The notes under the pieces: generated by a model
Seen by the model: only the letters and a program-made list of their open reading frames with translations
The model's database searches: none
Told to the model about the DNA's origin: nothing
Part shown: positions 56,966-63,296 of the stretch, in pieces
Layout: each line of letters begins with the position of its first letter
Numbering within the stretch: position 1 is the stretch's first letter
Assembly: GCA_013100805.1 (NCBI GenBank)
Contig: CP040000.1
Coordinates: 434,001 to 498,000 of the forward strand
DNA length: 64,000 bases
Direction: 5' to 3'
Source: Candidatus Saccharibacteria bacterium oral taxon 488
Lineage (GTDB): Bacteria > Patescibacteriota > Saccharimonadia > Saccharimonadales > Saccharimonadaceae
Translations under genes and position numbers: made by a program

Positions 56966-57967
56966 TTAACGCTCAACATATTCTTTATAGCGCAAAGTCG
57001 ACTTTCGTTTTTTACGTATCGTGGTATTTCTCCTTCGGGACTCCTTGTACCTATGCGTCAAGTTGGCTAACTTCCATCGAGTTTTCGTACCGAGTGTTAA
57101 TGAGTTTCTATTCATCTGTAATCCCAGATGCTCAAAACCTCGCTTTCCTTGATAAATTCCATCTATGTCGTATTCATCGCCGGAATGGTATATGATTTTG
57201 GTTTTTGCGTCATTGAGCGGCAGCTTCTGATTTTTGTCGCTCTCAAGAATAGTCTTGATTTTTGGATAAAGCTTCATCATATCCTCTTTGGTGATTCCAC
57301 TTGCCGTGATAGCAATATCATCAACGTAAATAGCAATACGAGGATCTTTGCCTTGTAGCTCCTTTTTCACAAGTCGCTCGAGCCTGAGGAATGTATCGAG
57401 ATTACACCATACCGCCAGGCGAGACGAAGTTGAAAACCCGCGGGCGATTGTCTTATAAGTTCCGGGGTTATCTTTCGCACCAATTGGCACACAACAAAGG
57501 TCGGCCAGCAATCTTGCACCTCTTTGCCCGCATCGACCCTTGGCTAAAAAGAAGCTATAGACACGTTCATATTTAATTTGCTCAAAAAACCGTGAAACAT
57601 CCAGCTTGAGGATAATTCGCTTCCGCTTTACTCCGAGCAGGTGTGTTACTGCGACTTTATGGTTCCGTCCGCTCACGCCTCCGAATACGAACGTTGGAAT
57701 AAGTGAGTCATGGGGAGCTAAAACTTTTACATTAATAAGCTTGAGTAATTTTCCCAGGTCGGTGCGCGATGCGTCGCGCACCCATTTACCTTTTTCGGGT
57801 TGCGATTGTGTGGGGTGGTCAGTCCAGTAGTTATCGTAGTTCGTCTTAACGTCGCTTATCAGCCTTGCCATATCCTCAACTGAATCTCGTTTATCACTTA
57901 AACGTTTCGCAAGCTCTCGCTTGCTCCGAATGGCGATTTTAGGATAGTTACGTTGGTTATTTTTCAT
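56966..57967 (-). CDS. Reverse transcriptase of non-canonical (Abi/unknown-group-like) type, 333 aa
   Basis: RT core motifs are readable. LKLDVSRFFEQI has catalytic Asp123, and IYVDDIAIT (residues 213-221) has the YxDD pair, Asp216 and Asp217. FEHLGLQM is motif 7. Motif 4 is RGFSTSSRLAVW instead of the QGxxxSP of retron and group II intron RTs or the GxxxSQ of diversity-generating RTs. Only about 60 residues precede the fingers; no maturase or endonuclease domain follows. It overlaps the HTH gene by 11 bases. The likely role is phage defence; the exact class needs a tree. Confidence 0.85.
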   Translation of the reverse strand: MKNNQRNYPKIAIRSKRELAKRLSDKRDSVEDMARLISDVKTNYDNYWTDHPTQSQPEKGKWVRDASRTDLGKLLKLINVKVLAPHDSLIPTFVFGGVSGRNHKVAVTHLLGVKRKRIILKLDVSRFFEQIKYERVYSFFLAKGRCGQRGARLLADLCCVPIGAKDNPGTYKTIARGFSTSSRLAVWCNLDTFLRLERLVKKELQGKDPRIAIYVDDIAITASGITKEDMMKLYPKIKTILESDKNQKLPLNDAKTKIIYHSGDEYDIDGIYQGKRGFEHLGLQMNRNSLTLGTKTRWKLANLTHRYKESRRRNTTIRKKRKSTLRYKEYVER

Positions 57968-58283
57968 TGCGCCTTAATAACTTTGCTCGTTCTTTGATGA
58001 GATGATTTTGTAACTTGGTACCCCAGCCTATAAATTGTTTTTCAATAGCGGATAGTTTTTTACCGTTTTCGACATTCTCTCCATACAAGAAAGGAGTTAT
58101 CGAGGCCGGGTGTACTTTTAAGCCATCAGCAAGCTTCAAAATTAGCTTTTTTGATACCTCTTTTTGTTCACTTTCAACCATAGCAATCAAAACTGGCGAC
58201 ACATCTATGGTCTTAGCAAGCTCGGCCTGCGTTAAGCCAGCTTCGTTGCGTATCTTTTTGATTAGCTCTGGGAATGAATACAT
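57957..58283 (-). CDS. Cro/C1-type HTH transcriptional regulator, 108 aa
   Basis: Residues 1-60 form an HTH_3 domain: LIKKIRNEAGLTQAELAKTI followed by DVSPVLIAMVESEQKEVSKK. The remainder is a charged helical tail (FIGWGTKLQNHLIKERAKLL). Its last 11 bases overlap the RT start (ATGAAAAATAA), so HTH and RT are translationally coupled. It probably represses its own operon, or binds RNA; an interaction with the upstream RNA element is possible. Confidence 0.88.
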   Translation of the reverse strand: MYSFPELIKKIRNEAGLTQAELAKTIDVSPVLIAMVESEQKEVSKKLILKLADGLKVHPASITPFLYGENVENGKKLSAIEKQFIGWGTKLQNHLIKERAKLLRRNEK

Positions 58284-58302
58284 TGTTTTATCTTCATAAC
58301 GA

Positions 58303-58470
58303 CTACAAGCCGGAGGTAATTTGACCTAAATCATGTCGCAAATAATTCTGACTATTTGTAAAATAATCTTCATTATTCGCAAGACCTTGATAAAAGTCTT
58401 CATTATTACCCTCCGGCTTGCGATACGGATGCCACAGTTTAGTTGGTAAAGAAATAAGTTGTTTTTCCAT
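58303..58470 (-). CDS. Possible 55-aa protein upstream of the HTH-RT genes
   Basis: Starts MEKQLISLPTKLWHPYRKPE with AGAAAGGAAGG upstream and ends LGQITSGL. It is hydrophilic and protein-like, with a repeated NNED(F/Y) pattern in its second half. It overlaps the three-hairpin RNA element completely: the outer stem arms are codons 16-22 and 51-55. It lies 19 bases before the HTH gene. It may be a real small protein, or the signals may belong to the RNA. Confidence 0.4.
   Translation of the reverse strand: MEKQLISLPTKLWHPYRKPEGNNEDFYQGLANNEDYFTNSQNYLRHDLGQITSGL
58306..58420 (-). ncRNA. Structured RNA element: 15-bp stem enclosing three hairpins
   Basis: On the minus strand CAAGCCGGAGGGTAAT pairs with ATTACCTCCGGCTTG (15 bp, one bulged G). 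Between them lie three consecutive hairpins: AAGACTTT/AAGGTCTT (8 bp, 4-base loop), AATAAT/ATTATT (6 bp, GAAG loop), and CAAATAG/TTATTTG (7 bp, one G-U, 6-base loop). The shape is a four-way junction. Its place just upstream of an HTH-RT pair recalls RT-associated RNAs, though it is shorter than typical retron msr-msd. Confidence 0.45.
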
Positions 58471-58736
58471 ATGGCCTTCCTTTCTAACAAGCTAGATAAA
58501 TATTTAGTTAGTAAAAGTTGGACAATCTTACTCTCGGGGCTATCGTTTCGATTCGTATAGACATCCGGTAATACCCTAGTCGGCAAGATATAAATCTCGT
58601 AGCCCCGATTTGGATAGTCCCTGTGCTGGAAGCACTGCTTCAAGCAACATAACATGTACAACGTGTGGAATACCAACCCGTAGCACAAGTCCTCATTCCG
58701 AATAGAATGGGCCAAATGCCTTTTATAGCATCTCAA
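58326..58736 (-). CDS. Open frame overlapping the 55-aa gene, coding status doubtful
   Basis: An open stretch of about 140 codons with no opposing gene. The first 95 codons read as plausible protein (RDYPNRGYEIYILPTRVLP, then SPESKIVQLLLTKYL). Its last part overlaps the 55-aa gene in another frame and becomes hydrophobic and less natural. There is only a TTG start and no ribosome binding site. It may be a real gene that continues into the 55-aa frame by frameshift, a decayed gene, or chance within a structured RNA. Confidence 0.25.
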   Translation of the reverse strand: MRCYKRHLAHSIRNEDLCYGLVFHTLYMLCCLKQCFQHRDYPNRGYEIYILPTRVLPDVYTNRNDSPESKIVQLLLTKYLSSLLERKAIWKNNLFLYQLNCGIRIASRRVIMKTFIKVLRIMKIILQIVRIICDMI

Positions 58737-58787
58737 TCTATCGATTTGATAGCCTTATCGCTAAACTGATTTTTAACTTACTAGCCT
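58471..58787 (-). ncRNA. Long structured leader of the RT operon, possible ncRNA
   Basis: Begins at the predicted transcription start and runs to the 55-aa frame. Hairpins on the minus strand include CATTC/GAATG (6-base loop), GAAGC/GCTTC (3-base loop) and a long-range TCGGGGCTA/TAGCCCCGA stem (58600-58608 with 58533-58541) enclosing smaller hairpins. Defence-type RTs often use an upstream non-coding RNA, so this is a candidate. Overlap with an open reading frame keeps the confidence low. Confidence 0.3.
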
Positions 58788-58793
58788 ACTATC

Positions 58794-58823
58794 AGTATAT
58801 ACAAAACGTATAAGTCCTGTCAA
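58794..58823 (-). promoter_or_regulatory. Strong promoter of the RT operon
   Basis: TTGACA, 18 bases, TATACT on the minus strand, just beyond the stop of the methyltransferase gene. Alternative TATATA at 16-base spacing. Starts transcription near 58787, about 500 bases before the HTH gene. Confidence 0.7.
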
Positions 58824-58834
58824 GACTTTCTGTA

Positions 58835-59596
58835 TTATTTTTGGAAAATAAATAGATGCTCATGCATTATCAACAAAAAATTACTTTCTCGTGATCTTTT
58901 AACCCAAAAACCGGTTGCTTTGCAGTTGAATTGTCGCTTGATGATGTCTTCCTTGAGCTGAAAACCTACCTTTAGGAACCGTTCCATGACTTTATATGCC
59001 ATTGGCTGATACATTTTGTTACGACGAGTGTCGCCAATGAGAATTGCGCAATATTTGCCTTTTTTCAAAACACGATACAGCTCTTTTGCTACCTTTTCCA
59101 TCTCGCCAACAAATTTGTCAATATCGTGAATATTTGACAAATCATTATCAAGTTTACCCTCGCTGTATTTGATAATGTCTGCATAGGGTGGGTGCGTCAG
59201 AATAAAATCTACACTTTCGTCATTTGCCTTACTTAAATCACGAGCGTCACGCTTTACGACTTTTTGCCAAGCGTCGTTTTCAACCTCAAAGTCAAGAGCA
59301 GCTCTCGTTCGTTCTAATGCCTTGTCATTTACATCGGAGCAAATAATGTGACGGTTCAGAATCTTTGCCTCAATTGCTGTAGTGCCACCACCAACCATAG
59401 GGTCAAGTAAAATATCGCCCTCGTTTGAATATCGCAAAATTAAGTTACGAGCAACTTCTGGCGACCAATTACCACGCCAGTCTGATTTATGTGTTGCCCA
59501 ATTACCACGCCTAGGAAAAGCCCAAACGGTCGTGCACTCTAGTTCAAATTCGTCCGGGTGTAACTTTTTTGTTTTTGTCTTACCTACTGCTACCAT
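58835..59596 (-). CDS. DNA methyltransferase, second enzyme of the DpnII-type system (DpnA-like)
   Basis: 253 aa. Beta-class order is not strict, but motif I LLDPMVGGGTTAIEA and motif IV LTHPPYADII (xPPY) are clear, with a GNWSPEVARNLILRYS N-terminal helix. This fits N6-adenine or N4-cytosine methyltransferases such as DpnA, which in Streptococcus pneumoniae methylates GATC, including single-stranded DNA. Its start overlaps the restriction enzyme gene by seven bases, so they form one operon. Confidence 0.85.
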   Translation of the reverse strand: MVAVGKTKTKKLHPDEFELECTTVWAFPRRGNWATHKSDWRGNWSPEVARNLILRYSNEGDILLDPMVGGGTTAIEAKILNRHIICSDVNDKALERTRAALDFEVENDAWQKVVKRDARDLSKANDESVDFILTHPPYADIIKYSEGKLDNDLSNIHDIDKFVGEMEKVAKELYRVLKKGKYCAILIGDTRRNKMYQPMAYKVMERFLKVGFQLKEDIIKRQFNCKATGFWVKRSRESNFLLIMHEHLFIFQK

Positions 59597-60447
59597 GATA
59601 GCTCATTTAACGCTCCGTCTTCGAGCATGTTCAGATTGAATACATAGTCATTATGGTTGTATGTTTCTTCAAGTGGTCGTTTTGTTGTGTGCCAACCGAG
59701 CCCATCAGTGACCCATACAAACTCTATGTTCTGCGCTTTTAGTTCATCGTAAAGACTGCGAAACTCACCACAAACAGCCTTTAATTTTGAGCCGCCGCCA
59801 TTATAAAAGTTAGTTTCAAACAGTTTAATCTTGCCGTTCCGTGGATTGTACACGGCAAAATCAAAACTCCGCTCTGATTTGTCCACCTTAATATCAAAGC
59901 CCCATTTTGATTTAATTTTACTAGGACGAGCTTGCGGTATGTATTCAAAACCATTCTGCCTACAGAATTCTTCTAGGAATAAACCAACAATTTCTTCCAT
60001 CAAAGTACCGCCACGATTTTTGCGACCATTACTATCAAGTCCAACTTCGACGCCAATAACGTAATCGACGAGATTTTTTACACCATCTCGCTGGAATAAT
60101 TTTGCAAGTCCTGATTTATCCAGGAACTCAAAGTACTTGTCAGCATCATTGTCTTTACCAGAAAAATCATAAAATTCTGATTCTTTTGATACTTTGTCGT
60201 AAATTTCTAGATTATTTTCTCGTACAGCAAGCAGTACAGGCAGCGCCTTTACGATGTCTGGATTAGACTCGTAAAGCTTATAGAACTCTCTTCTTAAATC
60301 ATCCTTGCCGAGCAAATAATTCAACTTATTTAGAACTATTTCTAAATCGGCGCTATTGGCAAAAACTTTGTTCCAATTTACGAAATAATCCCAAGTTTTG
60401 ATTGAACTTTTGAATGTTGATACTAAATGGTTAAAATCTTTTTTCAT
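59590..60447 (-). CDS. DpnII/MboI-type restriction endonuclease
   Basis: 285 aa. Features of the DpnII family: GGTLMEEIVGLFLEEFCRQN, then KSKWGFDIKVD, FDFAVYNPRNGKIKLFETNFYN and FVWVTDGLGWHTTKRPLEE toward the C-terminus. The D...E/N cluster is the nuclease core. Expected to cut unmethylated GATC. Encoded between its two methyltransferases with two-base and overlapping junctions. Confidence 0.85.
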   Translation of the reverse strand: MKKDFNHLVSTFKSSIKTWDYFVNWNKVFANSADLEIVLNKLNYLLGKDDLRREFYKLYESNPDIVKALPVLLAVRENNLEIYDKVSKESEFYDFSGKDNDADKYFEFLDKSGLAKLFQRDGVKNLVDYVIGVEVGLDSNGRKNRGGTLMEEIVGLFLEEFCRQNGFEYIPQARPSKIKSKWGFDIKVDKSERSFDFAVYNPRNGKIKLFETNFYNGGGSKLKAVCGEFRSLYDELKAQNIEFVWVTDGLGWHTTKRPLEETYNHNDYVFNLNMLEDGALNELSW

Positions 60448-60449
60448 AA

Positions 60450-61409
60450 TTAATAATTTGTTACCAATACTTCCGTTATCTTGCCTCGTCCTGTGCCTTT
60501 TGAATTTATGGCACGACCAGCAGTTATTTTATTTATCGTAAGTCCATCAAGCCCTGAGTATAACTTGTTAATAAACGGTGTGTCTGAATTAGAGAGCATA
60601 ACAAAACATCCTTTTTCGTGCAGTTTTACTAATGTATCACGAAGTTCTGTTTGTTCTTTTTCTAAAAACCCTTCTACAGTGTAAGAGGTAAACGACGACG
60701 TAGTGTTTATTGGGTAATAAGGCGGGTCAAAATATATAAAGTCGCCGCTTTTCGCAGTTCCCAGAACATTTTTATAGTCCTGATGTGTAATTACTACGTC
60801 CCGTAAAGCATCTGACACTCGTCTTAAATTGTCTTCGTCGCAGATAACGGGGTTATTGTATCGGCCAAAGGGTACATTGAATTGACCGCTTTTGTTTACT
60901 CGGTAGAGACCATTGAAGCCAGTGCGGTTTAAAAATATGAACCGAGAAGCAATCTCAACATCTGACAGGTTTTCAACCTTTTTAGCACGAACTTCAAGGT
61001 AATATTCTTTGTCATAAATATGTTTCTGCAATGACTTTATGAGCTCGTCAACATTATCTTTGATTACGTTATAGGTAATTACGAGCTCGTTGTTTAGATC
61101 GGAAAGCTTAGCATTTTTCGGCAATAGATCGAAGAAAACAGCGCCGCCGCCAACAAAAGGCTCATGGTAAGTGTTTGCTATTGGATTGAATACCTTTGGT
61201 GGATACAAACCAAGCTCACGAAATTGCTTAAGAAGTTGGCGCTTACCGCCGACCCATTTTACGAATGGCTTAGGTTTTGCATTGATGAGTTTTTGTACAT
61301 CTTCAAGAGTACTGTCTTCACCGACGAATTGAAAAAGTCGGCGCGCATAAATAAAATTGACGTCAAAAGTGTCTGCAATACTTGTAGCAGTCAGGCTGCC
61401 TGTAGACAT
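60450..61409 (-). CDS. Adenine-specific DNA methyltransferase, Dam/DpnM type (D12 class)
   Basis: 319 aa from the ATG at 61409, which has GGAGGGG upstream. Motif X/I KPFVKWVGGKRQLL, EPFVGGGAVFFDLLP, and motif IV FIYFDPPYYPIN are the D12 alpha-class pattern. RTGFNGLYRVNKSGQFNVPFG is the target-recognition region typical of GATC enzymes. An N-terminal 60-residue segment ahead of motif X (TSIADTFDVNFIYARRLFQF) is an extra helical domain. Protects host GATC sites. Confidence 0.9.
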   Translation of the reverse strand: MSTGSLTATSIADTFDVNFIYARRLFQFVGEDSTLEDVQKLINAKPKPFVKWVGGKRQLLKQFRELGLYPPKVFNPIANTYHEPFVGGGAVFFDLLPKNAKLSDLNNELVITYNVIKDNVDELIKSLQKHIYDKEYYLEVRAKKVENLSDVEIASRFIFLNRTGFNGLYRVNKSGQFNVPFGRYNNPVICDEDNLRRVSDALRDVVITHQDYKNVLGTAKSGDFIYFDPPYYPINTTSSFTSYTVEGFLEKEQTELRDTLVKLHEKGCFVMLSNSDTPFINKLYSGLDGLTINKITAGRAINSKGTGRGKITEVLVTNY

Positions 61410-61439
61410 AAACCCCTCCAATCCCTGTATTCTATAGGA

Positions 61440-61445
61440 ATTATA
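61440..61445 (-). promoter_or_regulatory. Extended -10 promoter of the restriction-modification operon
   Basis: TGC-TATAAT on the minus strand, about 30 bases before the methyltransferase ATG. The -35 is weak. From here to 61610 no gene is seen; the stretch has AT-rich DNA and a small GCCGG/CTGGC hairpin. Confidence 0.5.
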
Positions 61446-61610
61446 GCATATTTTTAATGATTTAACTCCGTAAAGTTGAAAATATAATCAGAAAAAATCC
61501 GACCATTTCAACCAAAAAAGAAAAATAAGGCGGGGAAATTTTAAAAAGATAATTCAAGGGGCGGTTTTTTCTGACTGGACGTATGCCGGTTTTGCTGGCA
61601 CAGGCGTTGG

Positions 61611-61677
61611 GGCTAAGCCTGCACAGCTCAGCTTTTACGCTCGAAATAGGTTCGAGCTTTGGCGTATATTGCCACCA
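61611..61677. repeat. Right copy of the 67-bp inverted repeat
   Basis: Reverse complement of 56871-56937 (64/67). It ends 14 bases before the CCA end of tRNA-Gly(CCC), which is encoded on the minus strand. Confidence 0.93.
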
Positions 61678-61691
61678 TTTCGGAACAAAAT

Positions 61692-61766
61692 TGGTGCGGA
61701 TGGGGAGAGTCGAACTCCCGTCTCAACCTTGGGAAGGTCACATAATAGCCGTTATACGACACCCGC
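61692..61766 (-). tRNA. tRNA-Gly (anticodon CCC), CCA encoded
   Basis: 75 nt. Acceptor GCGGGTG/CATCCGC (one G-U), anticodon stem TGACC/GGTTG with loop TTCCCAA, T-arm GGGAGTTCGACTCTCCC. Encoded CCA. The island's right repeat lies immediately past its 3' end. Confidence 0.92.
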
Positions 61767-61842
61767 GACGAGAATATTATACCTGATTCTCCGCCAAACT
61801 ACTAGAGTATTGTAGCATTTTCTTGACGCTTACGCTAAAAGT

Positions 61843-61870
61843 TTGACATATAATTTTAGTGCGCTACAAT
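61843..61870 (+). promoter_or_regulatory. Promoter of the GH16 gene, leaderless type
   Basis: TTGACA, 16 bases, TACAAT; the -10 ends six bases before the ATG at 61877. Confidence 0.7.
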
Positions 61871-61876
61871 AGACAT

Positions 61877-63046
61877 ATGACGAAGCGAAAACTGGTTACA
61901 ACTAGCATAGCAACTCTAATCGTCATCGGCGGCTTGTCGCTTGGTGCACTGCACTTCTTGTCGCAGGTAAATAACGCCCCGCCCCAAGCGACAAAATACG
62001 CTGACCGAACTACGTCGCCGACTGGCTCATTGAGTACCGATAGTCGCTCTCACTCTGATACCAACTCCACGAACGATAATCAGCAACCAAGCAAGCCCAA
62101 CCAAAACACTGACAATAAGCCGACGCCAGCTGAGCACAATTGGGTAACGCAGACGATGCGCCACAACCAAGCCCAGGCAGCGAAGCAGCAGCCTGAACGT
62201 CAGCGTGACTCTCAAGATTCGGCTCAGCGAGCCAATCAGTCGCCGCACAACAACTCATCAAACAATAACTCAGGCAATAAAAATTCCGGCTCCCCATCCC
62301 CAAGCCAACCACAACCATCAAAGCCCAGCGGCCCGGCGAACCACGACCGAAACCAGGCGGCAATTGATGGCTGGCAGATGGATTACTTCGAAGGCTTTGA
62401 CTCGTCGATCAAGCAAACTAAATGGGTGCAGTACGGCTGGGGCGATCCAGCGGTTGGCCACGGCTGTATGGGCGTGATGTCACAACGCAATTCATTCACT
62501 CAAGACAGCAAACTGGTAATTCGCACTCAGTATAACAATGGCCAGTGGAGCACTGGTGGCGCTGGCTCAGGTGATGTATTCACCGCCTCACGCGGTCGCT
62601 GGGAAGTTCGCGCCAAGTTCCCGAAAGCCAAAGGTGTCGGCTACGCATTCCTTCTCTGGCCAAAGGACGAAGGCTGGCCGCCAGAGATTGATTTCGCTGA
62701 GGGGCGCGTCAATGGTCCTCGTGTTGAGGCAACGTACCACTGGGATCCGGACAACAAGCAAAAGCAAGCATCCCTTGATAATCATGATATGAGCGGCTGG
62801 CACACATACGGCGTTATTGTCGAGAAGGATCATATCATTTTTACGCTAGACGGCAAAGAATGGGGTCGTATCAATCATCCGAATGTCACTGATAAGCAGA
62901 TGTTCCTCGGTGTGCAGGCTGGAGCAATGAACCCAAATGGTATTAATAAGCATACCGAGACCGTTGACGGCGGCGTGCCTAATCCACTCACGCCAGCCGT
63001 ATCCGATATTGAAGTTGACTATGTAGCGCATTACGTGCGGAAATAG
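61877..63046 (+). CDS. Surface-anchored GH16 family glycoside hydrolase, 389 aa
   Basis: A signal anchor (about residues 8-28) is followed by a disordered Asn/Ser/Gln/Pro-rich linker (30-155) and a GH16 jelly-roll domain (160-389). The catalytic motif EIDFAEG gives Glu270, Asp272 and Glu275, the E-x-D-x-x-E of beta-glucanases and laminarinases. No lipobox Cys follows the signal. The linker would place the enzyme beyond the envelope, where it could act on polysaccharides of the medium or a host cell. The substrate is not predictable. Confidence 0.85.
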   Translation: MTKRKLVTTSIATLIVIGGLSLGALHFLSQVNNAPPQATKYADRTTSPTGSLSTDSRSHSDTNSTNDNQQPSKPNQNTDNKPTPAEHNWVTQTMRHNQAQAAKQQPERQRDSQDSAQRANQSPHNNSSNNNSGNKNSGSPSPSQPQPSKPSGPANHDRNQAAIDGWQMDYFEGFDSSIKQTKWVQYGWGDPAVGHGCMGVMSQRNSFTQDSKLVIRTQYNNGQWSTGGAGSGDVFTASRGRWEVRAKFPKAKGVGYAFLLWPKDEGWPPEIDFAEGRVNGPRVEATYHWDPDNKQKQASLDNHDMSGWHTYGVIVEKDHIIFTLDGKEWGRINHPNVTDKQMFLGVQAGAMNPNGINKHTETVDGGVPNPLTPAVSDIEVDYVAHYVRK

Positions 63047-63050
63047 CGGC

Positions 63051-63079
63051 TTGCCAGATAACGGCAACTTTAGTACAAT
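63051..63079 (+). promoter_or_regulatory. Promoter of tRNA-Phe
   Basis: TTGCCA, 17 bases, TACAAT, starting transcription about ten bases before the tRNA. Confidence 0.7.
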
Positions 63080-63095
63080 GAGATAGCAAGTTTGT

Positions 63096-63171
63096 GGCTC
63101 TTTAGCTCAGTTGGTAGAGCAGAGGCCTGAAGAGCCTTGTGTCCCCAGTTCGAGTCTGGGAGGAGCCACCA
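63096..63171 (+). tRNA. tRNA-Phe (anticodon GAA), CCA encoded
   Basis: 76 nt. Acceptor GGCTCTT/AGGAGCC, D-arm GCTCAGTTGGTAGAGC, anticodon loop CTGAAGA, T-arm CCCAGTTCGAGTCTGGG. Canonical throughout. Confidence 0.96.
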
Positions 63172-63175
63172 AACA

Positions 63176-63204
63176 TTGCATTTTATTCACGGCTTTGTTA
63201 CAAT
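63176..63204 (+). promoter_or_regulatory. Promoter of tRNA-Gly(GCC)
   Basis: TTGCAT, 17 bases, TACAAT. Confidence 0.65.
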
Positions 63205-63220
63205 AAATCGTGAACCACAT

Positions 63221-63296
63221 GCGGGTATAGCTCAGTTGTTAGAGCGCTTTCTTGCCATGGAAGAGGCCAGGAGTTAGAGTCTCCTTACCCGCACCA
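63221..63296 (+). tRNA. tRNA-Gly (anticodon GCC) with unusual D- and T-loops, CCA encoded
   Basis: 76 nt. Acceptor GCGGGTA/TACCCGC, anticodon stem CTTTC/GGAAG with loop TTGCCAT, T-stem AGGAG/CTCCT. The D-loop reads AGTTGTTA, so position 19 is U instead of G, and the T-loop reads TTAGAGT, so position 56 is A instead of C. The normal G19-C56 tertiary pair could thus be a U19-A56 pair. The gene is the integration site of the element to the right. Confidence 0.93.

Larger units (their letters stand above)
56871..61677. mobile_element. Accessory island bounded by 67-bp inverted repeats
   Basis: About 4.8 kb on the minus strand between two near-identical inverted repeats: a DpnII-type restriction-modification system and an HTH-reverse transcriptase operon. 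No transposase or integrase gene lies inside. The right end is 14 bases from the 3' end of tRNA-Gly(CCC). No flanking target duplication and no second copy of the tRNA 3' end is seen. The gene content and the repeats support a transferred unit; how it moves is unknown. Confidence 0.6.

Noticed and set aside
56966..58834. Retron (msr-msd plus RT) interpretation
   Set aside because: The RT motif 4 differs from retrons, the hairpin element between the repeats is only about 84 nt, and an HTH gene separates it from the RT. Kept only as a loose analogy.
56871..61677. Diversity-generating retroelement
   Set aside because: No GxxxSQ motif in the RT, no accessory Avd-like gene, and I saw no template/variable repeat pair with adenine-specific differences.
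61611..61677. tRNA remnant in the 67-bp repeat (GGTTCGAGC and a GCCACCA end look tRNA-like)
   Set aside because: The pieces do not fold into a T-arm or acceptor stem; the TTCGAG part pairs with CTCGAA as a plain hairpin.
56871..61766. Integration of the island by tRNA-Gly(CCC) site-specific recombination
   Set aside because: No integrase inside the island and no second copy of the tRNA 3' end at the left border.
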